A DNA stretch of 64,000 nucleotides, taken from assembly GCA_027533455.1 (NCBI GenBank), contig JAPZUC010000002.1, positions 1 to 64,000 of the forward strand, given 5' to 3'. Origin of the DNA: Porphyrobacter sp. (GTDB lineage: Bacteria; Pseudomonadota; Alphaproteobacteria; Sphingomonadales; Sphingomonadaceae). Under the pieces are notes generated by a model that made no database searches, was not told where the DNA came from, and was given only the letters and a program-made list of their open reading frames with translations. The position numbers and the translations under genes are program-made. The number at the start of each line of letters is the position of its first letter. Within the stretch, counting starts at the first letter, position 1. Shown here piece by piece: positions 1 to 8,686 of the stretch.

Positions 1-134
1 CACGTGGGCCTCCGGGGCCGGTCCGCCAGCTTGTAACGGGGGGTTATTTTGGGTGTCCGTGCGTACCGCACCCCGGGGGCGCTCCCGGGGGGGGGGGGGG
101 GGGATACACGGCGAAACGCCGCGCGCCCCGGCGC
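1..134. other. Intergenic edge with 17-base G homopolymer
   Basis: This stretch lies downstream of the oxidoreductase gene and no gene can be supported in it. A CCCCGGGGG/CTCCCGGGGG inverted repeat at 71-91 runs into an uninterrupted run of 17 G at 87-103. Such a run is prone to slippage and sequencing error, so its length is uncertain. Confidence 0.6.
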
Positions 135-1133
135 TTAGTCCATTGTCACCACGAGCTTGCCGACCGCCTCGCGCGCTTCGAGCTTGGCAATGGCATCGCC
201 CGCGCGGGCGAGGGGGAAGGTTTCGCTCACCAGCGGATCGATCTTGCCGGCCTTCATCAGGTCGAACAGCTCGTTCACCTGCGCGTGGAAGGCCTCGGGC
301 TCGCGCGCGGTGAAGGCGCCCCAGAACACGCCGCAGATGTCGCAGCTCTTCAGCAGAGTGAGGTTCAACGGCATCTTGGCGATCCCGGCGGGGAAGCCGA
401 CCACCAGGAAGCGGCCCTCCCATGCGATGGCGCGCAGCGCGGGCTCGGAATATTGCCCGCCAACGATGTCGTAGACGATGTTCGCGCCGTTCGGCCCGCA
501 CGCAGCCTTGAAGGCTTCGGCAAGCGCCTTGGACGCATCCTTGTCCATCGCCTCGCGCGGGTAGATCACCACCTCGTCGGCTCCGGCCTTGCGCGCGACT
601 TCGCCCTTGGCTTCCGAGGAGACAGCTGCAACCACGCGCGCGCCGAAGGCCTTGGAAAGCTCGATTGCGGAGAGGCCCACGCCGCCCGCCGCACCCAGGA
701 TCAGCACGGTATCACCCGCCTTGATATGGCCGCGGTCCTTGAGGCCGTGAATGGTGGTGCCATAGGTCATCAGCAGCGATGCTGCCTTCTCGAACGAGAC
801 GCCGTCCGGCACCTTGAACATGCGTCCGGCAGGCACGACGACCTTTTCCGCAAGGCCGCCATTGCCGATCCCGGCAAGCACCCTGTCACCGACGGCATAG
901 CCTTCGACACCCTCGCCGACCGCCTCGATCACGCCCGAAATCTCGCCGCCGGGCGAGAAGGGGCGCTGCGGCTTGAACTGGTACATATCGCGGATAATCA
1001 GGCCATCGGGATAGTTGATCGCGCAGGCCTTGACCGCGACGAGCACCTCGCCCTTGCCCGGGGTCGGGGTCTCCACCTCGTCGAGCGTCAGGGTTTCCGG
1101 CCCGCCGGTCTGGTGGGTGCGAATGGCTTTCAT
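135..1133 (-). CDS. NADPH:quinone oxidoreductase family (zinc-free MDR) protein
   Basis: A medium-chain dehydrogenase/reductase of the quinone oxidoreductase subfamily, about 332 aa from the MKAIRTHQ start, which fits the family better than the ATG five codons upstream. The N-terminal GroES-like domain (about 1-120) is followed by a Rossmann domain with the NADPH-binding motif GAAGGVGLSAIELSKAFGA. The structural-zinc cysteine cluster of alcohol dehydrogenases is absent, as expected for a quinone or enone reductase. It is the last gene of a leftward run after leuC, the 58-aa gene and leuD, 25 bases below leuD. The physiological substrate is unknown; crotonyl-CoA or acrylyl-CoA reductase relatives look similar. 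Confidence 0.85.
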   Translation of the reverse strand: MKAIRTHQTGGPETLTLDEVETPTPGKGEVLVAVKACAINYPDGLIIRDMYQFKPQRPFSPGGEISGVIEAVGEGVEGYAVGDRVLAGIGNGGLAEKVVVPAGRMFKVPDGVSFEKAASLLMTYGTTIHGLKDRGHIKAGDTVLILGAAGGVGLSAIELSKAFGARVVAAVSSEAKGEVARKAGADEVVIYPREAMDKDASKALAEAFKAACGPNGANIVYDIVGGQYSEPALRAIAWEGRFLVVGFPAGIAKMPLNLTLLKSCDICGVFWGAFTAREPEAFHAQVNELFDLMKAGKIDPLVSETFPLARAGDAIAKLEAREAVGKLVVTMD

Positions 1134-1158
1134 GTTGTCCTCTCCCAAGTAATCCGTG

Positions 1159-1761
1159 TCAGGCCGCTTCGGTGCCGCGCATCAGCCATGGCTGGGCGGC
1201 GGTGCGGCTGGCTTCGAAGCCGCCGATCGCCTCGCCCCGCGCCATCGTCAGGCCAACCTCGTCGAGCCCGCCCAGCAGGCATTCGCGGCGGAACGGGTCG
1301 ATGGTGAAGGTGAAGCGATCCTGATAGGGGGTGGTGACGGTCTGGCTTTCCAGATCGACCGTGATGGCCACGCCTTCCCGGGCCACTTCAAGCAGCCGGT
1401 CCACCGCGTCCTGCGGCAGCACCACGGGCAGGATCCCGTTCTTGACCGCGTTGCCCGAGAAAATGTCCGAGAAACTCGGCGCGATCACCACGCGGATGCC
1501 CATGTCGCCCAGCGCCCAAGCGGCGTGCTCGCGGCTCGATCCGCAGCCGAAATTGTCGCCCGCGATCAGGAGCGTCGCGCCCGCATAGTCGGGATCGTCG
1601 ATCACGTTGCCCGGCTCTGCCCGCAGCGCCTCGAACGCGCCTGCGCCCAGACCTTCACGGCTGATCGTCTTCAGCCACTTGGCCGGGATGATGATGTCGG
1701 TGTCGACATTCTTGAGGCCGAGCGGAATGGCGCGGCCTTCGACGCGGGTGAGGGGCTGCAT
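1159..1761 (-). CDS. leuD: 3-isopropylmalate dehydratase small subunit
   Basis: Small subunit of isopropylmalate isomerase, which with LeuC interconverts 2- and 3-isopropylmalate in leucine synthesis. The 200-aa length is usual. The swivel-domain signature [16 protein letters not shown] is present near residues 70-85, and the N-terminal [11 protein letters not shown] block matches the family. LeuC lies upstream in the same direction, separated only by a 58-aa gene, so the two subunits are probably co-transcribed. The start (MQPLTRVEG) is the family start. Confidence 0.96.
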   Translation of the reverse strand: MQPLTRVEGRAIPLGLKNVDTDIIIPAKWLKTISREGLGAGAFEALRAEPGNVIDDPDYAGATLLIAGDNFGCGSSREHAAWALGDMGIRVVIAPSFSDIFSGNAVKNGILPVVLPQDAVDRLLEVAREGVAITVDLESQTVTTPYQDRFTFTIDPFRRECLLGGLDEVGLTMARGEAIGGFEASRTAAQPWLMRGTEAA

Positions 1762-1769
1762 CTGGATCC

Positions 1770-1946
1770 TTAGTCAGTTTCGGGCGGTTCGCCCGAAGGA
1801 ATGGGGCCGGGCTGGGTCGGCTCGTTCGGCTTCTTCTTGCGCTTGCTGGCATAGAGCAGGGCTGCGGCAACAGCGGCCGATCCGATGGCACCCGCCGCAG
1901 CAATCGCGGCGTTGCGGGCGTTGTTGTTCTTGGGCTTGTCGGTCAT
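1770..1946 (-). CDS. 58-aa single-TM basic-tail protein between leuC and leuD
   Basis: A small ORF beginning [20 protein letters not shown] and ending GEPPETD. It has an Asn-rich polar head, one Ala/Gly-rich hydrophobic segment (about residues 13-33), a KRKKK stop-transfer patch and a proline-rich acidic tail. It sits in the leuC-leuD gap, 45 bases after leuC and 8 bases before leuD, on the same strand, so it is very likely transcribed with them. No known function can be assigned. The membrane segment followed by a positive patch suggests an inner-membrane protein with a cytoplasmic tail. Confidence 0.7.
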   Translation of the reverse strand: MTDKPKNNNARNAAIAAAGAIGSAAVAAALLYASKRKKKPNEPTQPGPIPSGEPPETD

Positions 1947-1991
1947 GGCTGTTCCATGCGCTCCGCGCGCGCGGGTTTCAAGGCGTTCTCG

Positions 1992-3422
1992 TCAAACCAG
2001 CTCGCGCACATCGGCGAGCCGCCCGGTGACTGCGGCGGCGGCGGCCATGGCGGGCGAGACGAGATGCGTGCGCGCGCCGGGGCCCTGGCGGCCGACGAAG
2101 TTGCGGTTTGACGTCGAGGCGCAGCGCTCGCCCGGCGGCACCTTGTCGGGGTTCATGCCGAGGCAGGCCGAACAGCCCGGCTCGCGCCATTCGAAGCCTG
2201 CGTCGATGAACACCTTGTCGAGGCCTTCTTCCTCGGCCTGTTCCTTGACCAGACCCGATCCGGGGACCACAATCGCCCAGCGGACATTTGCGGCCTTGTG
2301 GCGGCCTTTCAGCACGGCGGCGGCTGCGCGCAGGTCTTCAATGCGGCTGTTGGTGCAGCTGCCTATGAAGACGTTCTCGATGGGGACCTCTGTCATCGGT
2401 GTGCCGGGGACAAGACCCATATAGTCGAGCGATTTCTGTGCCGCGACACGCTTGCTCTCGTCGGCGAAGTCATCAGGGGAAGGCACGCGGCCACCGATCG
2501 CCACGACGTCCTCGGGGCTGGTGCCCCAGGTGACGCTAGGTTCGACATCGGCGGCGTTGATGGTGACGCTCTTGGCGAACACCGCGCCTTGGTCGGAATG
2601 GAGCGTGCGCCAATAGGCAACGGCCGCGTCCCATTCCGCGCCCTTGGGAGCCATCGGGCGGCCCTTGAGATAGGCGAAGGTGACATCGTCGGGCGCGATC
2701 AGACCGGCGCGGGCACCAGCCTCGATGCTCATGTTGCAGACGGTGAGGCGTTCTTCGAGGGTCATGGCCTCGAACACGCGGCCGCGATATTCGATGACAT
2801 AGCCCGAACCACCCGCCGCACCGATGGTGCCGATGATGTGGAGGATCAGGTCCTTCGCGCTGATGCCGGGGCCGAGATCGCCTTCGACCCGCACTTCCAT
2901 CGGCTTGGATTGCTGGAGTAGTAGTGTCTGGGTCGCGAGCACGTGCTCGACTTCGCTGGTCCCGATCCCGAAGGCGAGCGCGCCGAGGCCGCCGTGGCAT
3001 GCGGTGTGCGAATCCCCGCAGACGATGGTGGTGCCGGGCAGTGAGAAGCCCTGTTCCGGCCCGACGACATGGACGATTCCCTGCTCCTTGGCGGTCGCCG
3101 GGATGTAGCGGATGCCATAGGCGGGCGCGTTCACTTCGAGCGCGGCGAGCTGGGCGGCGCTTTCGGGATCGGCGATGGGCACCGGCGCGCCCTTGGCATC
3201 AAGCCGCGCGGTGGTGGGCAGGTTGTGGTCGGGAACGGCGAGGGTCAGCTCGGGCCGGCGCACCGGGCGGCCTGCCACCTTCAGCGCCTCGAAGGCCTGC
3301 GGGCTGGTCACCTCGTGGACGAGATGCCGATCGATATAGATCAGCGCCGTCCCGTCATCGCGGGTCTCGACAACGTGCGCGTCCCAAATCTTTTCGTACA
3401 GGGTGCGGGGGCGGCTCGCCAT
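1992..3422 (-). CDS. leuC: 3-isopropylmalate dehydratase large subunit
   Basis: Large [4Fe-4S] subunit of isopropylmalate isomerase (leucine biosynthesis). It is 476 aa from the [16 protein letters not shown] start; an ATG four codons upstream is less typical. Aconitase-family signatures are visible: [20 protein letters not shown] near residue 130, [11 protein letters not shown] with the first cluster cysteine near residue 350, and [11 protein letters not shown] with the other two cysteines near 410-415. It is the first gene of the leuC-58aa-leuD-oxidoreductase run. The 3423-3561 region upstream holds its promoter, divergent from the thioesterase gene. Confidence 0.97.
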   Translation of the reverse strand: MASRPRTLYEKIWDAHVVETRDDGTALIYIDRHLVHEVTSPQAFEALKVAGRPVRRPELTLAVPDHNLPTTARLDAKGAPVPIADPESAAQLAALEVNAPAYGIRYIPATAKEQGIVHVVGPEQGFSLPGTTIVCGDSHTACHGGLGALAFGIGTSEVEHVLATQTLLLQQSKPMEVRVEGDLGPGISAKDLILHIIGTIGAAGGSGYVIEYRGRVFEAMTLEERLTVCNMSIEAGARAGLIAPDDVTFAYLKGRPMAPKGAEWDAAVAYWRTLHSDQGAVFAKSVTINAADVEPSVTWGTSPEDVVAIGGRVPSPDDFADESKRVAAQKSLDYMGLVPGTPMTEVPIENVFIGSCTNSRIEDLRAAAAVLKGRHKAANVRWAIVVPGSGLVKEQAEEEGLDKVFIDAGFEWREPGCSACLGMNPDKVPPGERCASTSNRNFVGRQGPGARTHLVSPAMAAAAAVTGRLADVRELV

Positions 3423-3561
3423 GATCGGTTCCATTGTTAGGGGTGGGGGGATGCCCCTTTGTGAGGTCCCCTAATCATCTTTGCCGACCCGTGGCAAGAT
3501 TGCGGCGATTTACCGCGTCACGCTGGTAGAATTTGTCATAATCTTGCTGTAGCTTACAAAC

Positions 3562-3972
3562 ATGTCAGCAACCGAATCTCCCGCGCGCCCGTTTTTCCAC
3601 CCGATCATCGTGGCGGCGGAGGACATAGACTTCATGGGCCACGTCAACAACGCGCGCTACCTGAACTGGGTGCAGGATGCGGTGTTGGCGCACTGGAACA
3701 AGCTTGCCCCGGCTGAGGATGTTGCGAGCAAGGCATGGGTCGCGCTCAAGCACGAGATCACCTACCGCAAGCCCGCCTTCCTCGATGACGACGTAATCGC
3801 CCAGACCGTGCTCGAACGGTTCAACGGCGCGCGCGCGTTCTATTCGACGCTGATCAAGCGCGGAGAAGAGGTGCTGGCCGAGGTGCAATCATCCTGGTGC
3901 TGCATCGATGCCGAAACCTTGCGCCCGGCGCGCATTGGCGAACACCTGCGCTCGTTCTTCTTCCCCGAGTAA
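3562..3972 (+). CDS. Acyl-CoA thioesterase, 4HBT/YbgC hotdog family
   Basis: A 136-aa single hotdog-fold protein. The active-site segment DFMGHVNNARYLNWVQDAV near residues 24-42 is the 4-hydroxybenzoyl-CoA-thioesterase signature with the catalytic Asp and the Asn pair. It probably hydrolyses a fatty acyl-CoA or acyl-ACP; the substrate cannot be read from the sequence. It stands alone, transcribed away from leuC. A TGCCGG-TACG-CCGGCA hairpin follows the stop but lacks a clear T run. Confidence 0.85.
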   Translation: MSATESPARPFFHPIIVAAEDIDFMGHVNNARYLNWVQDAVLAHWNKLAPAEDVASKAWVALKHEITYRKPAFLDDDVIAQTVLERFNGARAFYSTLIKRGEEVLAEVQSSWCCIDAETLRPARIGEHLRSFFFPE

Positions 3973-4115
3973 AGCTTGCCGGTACGCCGGCAGCAAGAAA
4001 TTGTGGTAAGCGCTCTATCAACGAGAGTTTTCTCTCGCATCCTCGTGCCTCTGTGATAGCCTTCCTCCATCGCGTTCTGGAGATGGGCGCTGTAAACGTA
4101 TGGGGCAATTGAATT

Positions 4116-5228
4116 ATGAGCAGAATCGGAACTTTCGCCATTCTCGCAGCGCTGCCGCTTGTGGCGCTTTCCGTTCCGGCTAGCGCGCAGAAGGCGGGCG
4201 ACAAGATTGCCGGCAGTTACATCTGCGTGTTCGATTCGAGCGTGACCGCCGACCGCGTGCCTGCCGTGGCGAATAGCGCCGCCAAGGCTGCCACCGGACA
4301 GGTCGCCCATGTCTACACCCGGGCGCTGCGTGGGTTTGCGGTCCGGGCCTCGGAGCAGGGCATCGCTGCCATGCGCGCCAAGAACCCTGCGATCCGCTAT
4401 TGTGAACAGGATCAGGTCGTCACCGTGATCCAGAAGCGGCCCGGCGGCGGCACCTCGACCCAGCCGCCGCAGGAAATGCCCTGGGGCATCGCGCGTGTGC
4501 GCGGCGGGGGCGCGAACGGTACATTCGCGACCGCATGGGTGATCGACAGCGGCGTGCAGCTTGACCACCCCGATCTGAGCGTGGACACTGCCCGCTCGCG
4601 CAGCTTCATCACCGACACCTCTCCCAGCGATGGCAATGGCCACGGCACCCACGTGGCGGGCACGATCGCGGCGATCAACAACACCATCGGCGTGATCGGC
4701 GTTGCCCCGGGTGCGACCGTGGTGGCCGTGCGCGTGCTCGACCGGCGCGGCTCGGGCAGCAATTCGGGCGTAATCGCGGGCGTTGATTATGTCGCCGCCA
4801 AAGGACGTCCCGGCGATGTCGCCAACATGAGCCTTGGCGGTGGTGCCAGTGCGGCGCTCGACACGGCGGTGGTCAATGCCGCGGCAACCGGCGTGCGCTT
4901 CACCATCGCCGCCGGGAACAGCTCGGCCAATGCTGCCAATTATTCTCCGGCCCGCGCCAACGGCACCAATATCTACACCGTGTCGTCCTTCGCGAAAGGT
5001 GACAACTGGTCGAGCTTCTCGAACTTCGGCAACCCGCCGGTCGACTATGCCGAGCCAGGCACGTCGATCAAATCGACCTGGATCGGCAGCGGCTACAACA
5101 CCATCTCCGGCACCTCGATGGCCGCGCCGCACCTTGCCGGCATCCTGCTGCGCGGGGCGGTTGGCAATGGCGGGATGGTGTTCGGCGACAACGACGGCAT
5201 ACCTGACACCATCGGTGTCGTGCCCTGA
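4116..5228 (+). CDS. Secreted subtilisin-family serine protease (S8)
   Basis: A 370-aa subtilase. A signal peptide covers about residues 1-24 (hydrophobic core, ASAQ cleavage region), followed by an inhibitor-I9-like propeptide (about 33-110) and the S8 catalytic domain. The triad is visible: Asp144 in [13 protein letters not shown], His176 in [11 protein letters not shown] and Ser334 in [12 protein letters not shown], with the oxyanion Asn in AAGNSSANA. The protein stops shortly after the catalytic domain with no C-terminal anchor, so it should be exported and released. A strong hairpin terminator follows at 5258, so it is monocistronic. Confidence 0.92.
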   Translation: MSRIGTFAILAALPLVALSVPASAQKAGDKIAGSYICVFDSSVTADRVPAVANSAAKAATGQVAHVYTRALRGFAVRASEQGIAAMRAKNPAIRYCEQDQVVTVIQKRPGGGTSTQPPQEMPWGIARVRGGGANGTFATAWVIDSGVQLDHPDLSVDTARSRSFITDTSPSDGNGHGTHVAGTIAAINNTIGVIGVAPGATVVAVRVLDRRGSGSNSGVIAGVDYVAAKGRPGDVANMSLGGGASAALDTAVVNAAATGVRFTIAAGNSSANAANYSPARANGTNIYTVSSFAKGDNWSSFSNFGNPPVDYAEPGTSIKSTWIGSGYNTISGTSMAAPHLAGILLRGAVGNGGMVFGDNDGIPDTIGVVP

Positions 5229-5257
5229 CAAAGAGCAGCGCCGGATAAGGCACACAG

Positions 5258-5297
5258 AAAGGGGCGTCCGGCAAACCGCCGGACGCCCCTTTGCTTT
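5258..5297 (+). terminator. Rho-independent terminator after the subtilase gene
   Basis: A perfect 15-bp stem (5258-5272 with 5278-5292) around the loop AAACC, ending in CCCCTTT. It separates the protease gene from crtW. The A tract on the left arm means it could also act on minus-strand transcripts. Confidence 0.85.
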
Positions 5298-5415
5298 GGG
5301 CACACGCAGGGTGCGCCATAGCGGGCGCACAGCATCGCGCAGCAAACGCAATTGCCGTTTTGTGCTTGCGGGCTATACGCATCCCCATGGCCTGCCGCAG
5401 CGTATCCCTGTTCCG

Positions 5416-6213
5416 ATGAGCGCGTCTTCCGCCCCGACCTTCGTGCTGCCTGCGCGCGCCTTCCAGCGCGCCGCGGGCCTGACGCTGGGCTTGGGGATCG
5501 CGGCAAGCTGGCTGGCGATCCATGCGTGGGGGATGTTCGTCTTCCAGATTTCATGGACCAACTGGCCGCTCGCACTGGTTGCGGCGGCGGTGCAATGCTG
5601 GCTTTCGGTCGGCGTGTTCATCGTGTGCCATGATGCGATGCACGGGACCCTGGTGCCGGGCTTGCCCCGCGTCAATGCCGCCATCGGCGCGGTGCTGTTG
5701 ACGCTGTATGCGGGCTTTGGCTGGCGGCATCTGCGCGATGCGCACATGACCCACCACAAGCTGTCCGGACACGCGGGCGATCCCGATTTCGACGATCATA
5801 ATCCGGGCCATTTCTGGCGCTGGTATGGCACCTTCTTCCGGCGCTATTTCGGCTGGCGTTCGCTGGTTTTCGTGCACGTGGTGGTGGGCTTCTACTGGCT
5901 GGTGCTGGATATCCCGATGGTGCAGATCGTGCTATTATATGGTCTGCCGGCGCTGGGATCGTCGTTGCAGCTGTTCTACTTCGGTACCTTCCGCACCCAT
6001 CGCCACATCGCCGGGCAGCCCGCCAACGGCTTTGCCGACCGCCACAACGCCCGGTCCGAGGATTTCGGCACGCTCGCCAGCCTCGCCTCATGCTTCCATT
6101 TCGGCTATCATCTCGAACACCACCGCCGCCCCGACGTGCCGTGGTGGGCGCTGCCGCAGGCACGCCGGGCCGGGGTGGGGCAGGTTGAACTGATCAAGAA
6201 GGTGCCCGCATGA
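5416..6213 (+). CDS. crtW: Beta-carotene ketolase, CrtW type
   Basis: A membrane di-iron fatty-acid-desaturase-superfamily enzyme of 265 aa that adds 4-keto groups to beta-ionone rings of carotenoids. The histidine boxes are clear: HDAMHG, RDAHMTHHKLSGHAGDPDF, and FHFGYHLEHHRRPDVPWW near the C-terminus, plus FGTFRTHRH. There are about four hydrophobic segments. The start MSASSAPTFVLP is the first ATG giving a family-like N-terminus. The stop overlaps the crtZ start by four bases (ATGA), so the two are translationally coupled and together could give astaxanthin-type ketohydroxycarotenoids. Confidence 0.92.
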   Translation: MSASSAPTFVLPARAFQRAAGLTLGLGIAASWLAIHAWGMFVFQISWTNWPLALVAAAVQCWLSVGVFIVCHDAMHGTLVPGLPRVNAAIGAVLLTLYAGFGWRHLRDAHMTHHKLSGHAGDPDFDDHNPGHFWRWYGTFFRRYFGWRSLVFVHVVVGFYWLVLDIPMVQIVLLYGLPALGSSLQLFYFGTFRTHRHIAGQPANGFADRHNARSEDFGTLASLASCFHFGYHLEHHRRPDVPWWALPQARRAGVGQVELIKKVPA

Positions 6214-6749
6214 GCTGGCTCGAAGTGTTCCTCACCGTCATGTCCTCGCTGATCGGGATGGAGCTGTTCGCGTGGGTGGCGCACAAGTACATCATGCACG
6301 GCTGGGGCTGGGGCTGGCACCGTGACCACCACGAACCGCACGACAATGTGCTGGAGAAGAACGATCTCTTCGCCGTCGTGTTCGGCTCGATCAACGCCGC
6401 GATGTATATCTACGGCTCGCTCTACTGGGACTGGCTGTGGTGGTTCGCCGTCGGGATCACGCTCTACGGGGTGATCTACACGCTCGTCCATGACGGGCTG
6501 GTGCACCAGCGATACTGGAAGTGGGTGCCGCGCAAGGGCTACGCCAAGCGGCTGGTGCAGGCGCACAAGCTCCACCATGCGACGATCGGGAAAGAAGGCG
6601 GGGTAAGCTTCGGCTTCGTCTTCGCGCGCGATCCGGCCAAGCTGAAGGCGGAACTGAAGGCGCAGAAGGAAGCCGGGTTGGCCGTAGTTCGCGATTCTGC
6701 GGGCGCGGGCGGTGAGGAGGCTTTCGAGGTCGTGGGTCGCAATCTCTAG
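6210..6749 (+). CDS. crtZ: Beta-carotene 3-hydroxylase, CrtZ
   Basis: A 179-aa non-heme di-iron carotenoid hydroxylase that adds 3-OH groups to beta-ionone rings. Histidine motifs: HKYIMHG, HRDHHEPHD and HDGLVHQR, then KLHHA. Hydrophobic segments lie near residues 3-22 and 60-95. It overlaps crtW by four bases. The C-terminal tail after about residue 145 (KLKAELKAQKEAGLAVVRDS) is charged and not part of the catalytic core. Downstream lie an 11-bp repeat array and a parS-like site rather than an obvious terminator. Confidence 0.94.
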   Translation: MSWLEVFLTVMSSLIGMELFAWVAHKYIMHGWGWGWHRDHHEPHDNVLEKNDLFAVVFGSINAAMYIYGSLYWDWLWWFAVGITLYGVIYTLVHDGLVHQRYWKWVPRKGYAKRLVQAHKLHHATIGKEGGVSFGFVFARDPAKLKAELKAQKEAGLAVVRDSAGAGGEEAFEVVGRNL

Positions 6750-6766
6750 GGGTGCGGTCAGCGGCG

Positions 6767-6821
6767 GCTTGACCCTCGCTTGACCCCCTCCAGACCCCGG
6801 TTAGCTCCGTCCAGAGTCCCT
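6767..6821 (-). repeat. 11-bp-period G-rich array next to a parS-like site (copy 1)
   Basis: Five consecutive 11-base units. Read on the minus strand, they go from AGGGACTCTGG through CGGGGTCTGGA to GGGGGTCAAGC and GAGGGTCAAGC. The shared core is GGGGTC(T/A). The array lies in the crtZ-sufE gap, 10 bases from the parS-like site at 6832. The same arrangement recurs at 30925 and 54333. The exact 11-base spacing places each G block on the same face of the helix. Confidence 0.7.
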
Positions 6822-6831
6822 CCCGCGGCGC

Positions 6832-6847
6832 GGCTTCACGTGAAACA
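6832..6847. other. parS-like ParB-binding site (copy 1)
   Basis: The 16-mer GGCTTCACGTGAAACA matches the parS palindrome TGTTTCACGTGAAACA at 14 of 16 positions, including the full TTCACGTGAAACA core. It is intergenic between crtZ and sufE. ParB spreading from such sites normally organises origin-proximal DNA. Function is inferred from sequence only. Confidence 0.65.
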
Positions 6848-6863
6848 TCGCTCCAGGTGCGGT

Positions 6864-7274
6864 TCAACTGGCGGCGATCCTCGCAGCGTGTTCCTTCACC
6901 AGCGCGATCATGTTCGGCACGCCCTGGGTGCGGTTACTCGACAGCTGGTTCTTGAGATCGAACGGGGCGAGAGCACCCATCACGTCCATCGCGGCCACCT
7001 CGGCAGCGGGCTTGTCCTGCACCGCGGCAATGACCAGCGCGACGATCCCCTTGGTGATCGCGGCGTTGCTGTCGGCAAGGAAATGGAGCTTCTCCGCCTC
7101 CGTGCCGGCGGGGTAGACCCATACCGACGCAGAGCACCCGCGCACCAAAGTGGCGTCGGTCTTGAGCGCTTCGGGCATGGGTTCGAGTGTGCGGCCAAGC
7201 TCGATCAGCAGGCCATAGCGATCATCGCCTTCGAGGAAGTCATATTCCTCGAGAATGTCGGAAAGGGTGCGCAT
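6864..7274 (-). CDS. sufE: SufE-family cysteine desulfuration protein
   Basis: A 136-aa sulfur acceptor that takes persulfide sulfur from the SufS cysteine desulfurase and hands it to the SufBCD scaffold for Fe-S cluster assembly. The acceptor cysteine is Cys47 in the motif RGCSASVWV, and the surrounding residues match SufE. The length is normal. No other suf genes are in the window, so it is detached from the main operon. It lies directly downstream of the psp operon on the same strand with 42 bases between them, so readthrough is possible. Confidence 0.93.
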   Translation of the reverse strand: MRTLSDILEEYDFLEGDDRYGLLIELGRTLEPMPEALKTDATLVRGCSASVWVYPAGTEAEKLHFLADSNAAITKGIVALVIAAVQDKPAAEVAAMDVMGALAPFDLKNQLSSNRTQGVPNMIALVKEHAARIAAS

Positions 7275-7316
7275 GGCCCGCCCTTAACGGGGCACGGCTC
7301 CAACGCAAAGGGGCGT

Positions 7317-7496
7317 TTATCCGCCGAGGCCGCCGGGGCGGGTGAAGGCGTGCCAGATCACGTAGAACCAGCCGAGGAAGCCGTGGACAATCGCCCAGAT
7401 GATAGACTTGTGGAGGCTCCAGCTGATTGCCACGGCAATCGCGCTGCCAAGCCCGATGCCGGTCTGGGTGGCGGTGGAGCGGACGGTGACGCTCAC
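7317..7496 (-). CDS. 59-aa two-helix membrane protein, last gene of the psp operon
   Basis: A GTG-start ORF whose start overlaps the preceding stop by four bases (GTGA), which argues for translational coupling. It has two hydrophobic helices (about residues 13-27 and 31-50) around a SLHKS turn, rich in Trp and ending FTRPGGLGG. It has no coiled-coil tail, unlike the other small proteins of the operon. I do not recognise a named family. Its position as the terminal cistron suggests a role in the Psp membrane complex. Confidence 0.7.
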   Translation of the reverse strand: MSVTVRSTATQTGIGLGSAIAVAISWSLHKSIIWAIVHGFLGWFYVIWHAFTRPGGLGG

Positions 7497-7744
7497 AGTT
7501 CCACCCCGCTGGCGATAGCCTCCAGTTTGCGGATGCGCTCCTTGAGATCGGCCAGTTCGATGCGGGCCGTGCCGATGCTGGATCCGTCCGCTGTCGCAGG
7601 GTGGTGCACGGCGCGGTCAAGCTCGCTGCGCTTGAGGTCAAGCCAGCCCTGCCAGGCGCGCAGGGTGGCACCGGCGACCACGATCACGGCGACAAGGAAT
7701 CCTGCAGTCAGCACCACGGTGGGATCGAGAAAGGACGTGATCAT
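7493..7744 (-). CDS. PspB-like small membrane protein with degenerate zipper tail
   Basis: An 83-aa protein with one N-terminal TM segment (about residues 8-27), a Trp-containing juxtamembrane helix and a C-terminal heptad segment IELADLKERIRKLEAIASG. This aligns with the LERI-TD zipper of its upstream neighbours but stops before the EIEALR block. It begins 5 bases after the preceding gene. Probably a diverged paralogue in a tandem family; the function, by analogy with PspB, would be cytoplasmic docking of PspA or PspF. Confidence 0.75.
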   Translation of the reverse strand: MITSFLDPTVVLTAGFLVAVIVVAGATLRAWQGWLDLKRSELDRAVHHPATADGSSIGTARIELADLKERIRKLEAIASGVEL

Positions 7745-7749
7745 TCGCG

Positions 7750-8052
7750 TTATTCCTTCCTAGGGGCGGGAGTGTCCCGCAGAGCTTCGATTTCGGCGGA
7801 GATCCGCGCCTGTTCGCGCGCTTCGCCGGTGTTGGCATCGGTGGGGATGCGTTCGAGCACCTTCACCCGTTCCTTCAGTTCGGTCAGTTCGCGCCGGGCC
7901 GCCTCGAGTTCGATGCGGGCGCCCTGATCATCGCGCGGCGCGAGCGTCTCGTTGCCGTCCTCGTCGGTGACGATCCCCGCACGGGCGCGGATCGATTCCA
8001 CCACGCCCCAAATCACGATCGCGACCAGCGCGACGATGGCCCAACTGCTCAT
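7750..8052 (-). CDS. PspB-like one-TM zipper protein (paralogue)
   Basis: A 100-aa protein: TM segment at about residues 3-19, an acidic linker (VTDEDGNETLAPRDD), then a coiled coil with ELKERVKVLERIPTD and a terminal ISAEIEALRD. The last two blocks recur in the genes at 8049, 8330 and 8686. Its start overlaps the upstream stop by four bases. Presumed orientation is N-terminus out or in the membrane with the zipper in the cytoplasm, as for PspB. No enzymatic motif is present. Confidence 0.8.
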   Translation of the reverse strand: MSSWAIVALVAIVIWGVVESIRARAGIVTDEDGNETLAPRDDQGARIELEAARRELTELKERVKVLERIPTDANTGEAREQARISAEIEALRDTPAPRKE

Positions 8053-8333
8053 TGCGCTCGCTCCTTCTCCGAGCCGAGGCGCAGCGCTTCGATCTCGTCC
8101 GACAACAGGTTGCCGCGGTCGGTGGCGATCCGCTCAAGCACGCGCAAGCGATCCTCGATCATCTGCTGGCGCTCGGCGATCTGATGCACTTCGGGGCCGT
8201 TCGAGGCGGGCTTGGCCTCGTAGCGCACCCGCTTGGCGTGCATCACCTTCTCGACGATCCCGTTGAGGCTGAGGCCCGCGATCAGCACGACCGCGATGAT
8301 GGTCATGGATATGATCACCATCTCGGCCATCAC
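8049..8333 (-). CDS. PspB-like one-TM zipper protein (paralogue)
   Basis: A 94-aa protein with a TM segment near residues 5-24, a basic juxtamembrane stretch (HAKRVRYEAKP), and the zipper block EDRLRVLERIATDRG followed by SDEIEALR. The ATGATG start overlaps the previous stop by four bases; the second Met is an alternative start. It is one of a series of tandem paralogues with near-identical tails but unrelated TM segments. This pattern suggests that the tail is the shared interaction surface. Confidence 0.8.
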   Translation of the reverse strand: MMAEMVIISMTIIAVVLIAGLSLNGIVEKVMHAKRVRYEAKPASNGPEVHQIAERQQMIEDRLRVLERIATDRGNLLSDEIEALRLGSEKERAQ

Positions 8334-8686
8334 GCCTCGCCCTTGTCCTTGAGGCCCGTCAGCGCGCGGTCACGCAGAGCGTCGATCTCGTGCCCGAGAT
8401 GGTAGCCGCCGTCGGTGACGATCCGCTCGACATTGACGAGACGGTCCTTGATCGAGCCGAGTTCAGCGCGCAGCTGGGCGTTTTCCTGGGTGAGCAGGGT
8501 AACGCGCTCGGCCGTGTGCTTGTCCGAACCGGGCTTAAGGGACTGGCCCCACATGCCTTCGAGCGGGTAGCCGTTCTTGATCTTCATGCGGGTGGTCTGG
8601 AACGAGGCCAGGATGCCCATCGCGCCGAGGCCGAAACCGGCGGTAATGATCCAGCCGATATACGGGACGAGTTCGCTCATCTCCAT
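8330..8686 (-). CDS. PspB-like one-TM zipper protein (paralogue)
   Basis: A 118-aa protein, the longest of the tandem set. It has a Gly-rich TM segment at about residues 8-29, then a longer coiled coil (LLTQENAQLRAELGSIKDRL) leading into NVERIVTDGGYHLGHEIDALRD. The tail matches the PspC-type motif (R-L--hE-hVTD----L--EI--L). The stop-start junction with the upstream gene is TAATG. It is expected to sit in the inner membrane with a cytoplasmic zipper. Confidence 0.8.
   Translation of the reverse strand: MEMSELVPYIGWIITAGFGLGAMGILASFQTTRMKIKNGYPLEGMWGQSLKPGSDKHTAERVTLLTQENAQLRAELGSIKDRLVNVERIVTDGGYHLGHEIDALRDRALTGLKDKGEA

Noticed and set aside
3840..5351. Long minus-strand ORF of 503 codons opposite the thioesterase and subtilase genes
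   Set aside because: It is a high-GC shadow of the two plus-strand genes. It shows no family pattern, and the plus-strand genes have catalytic motifs.
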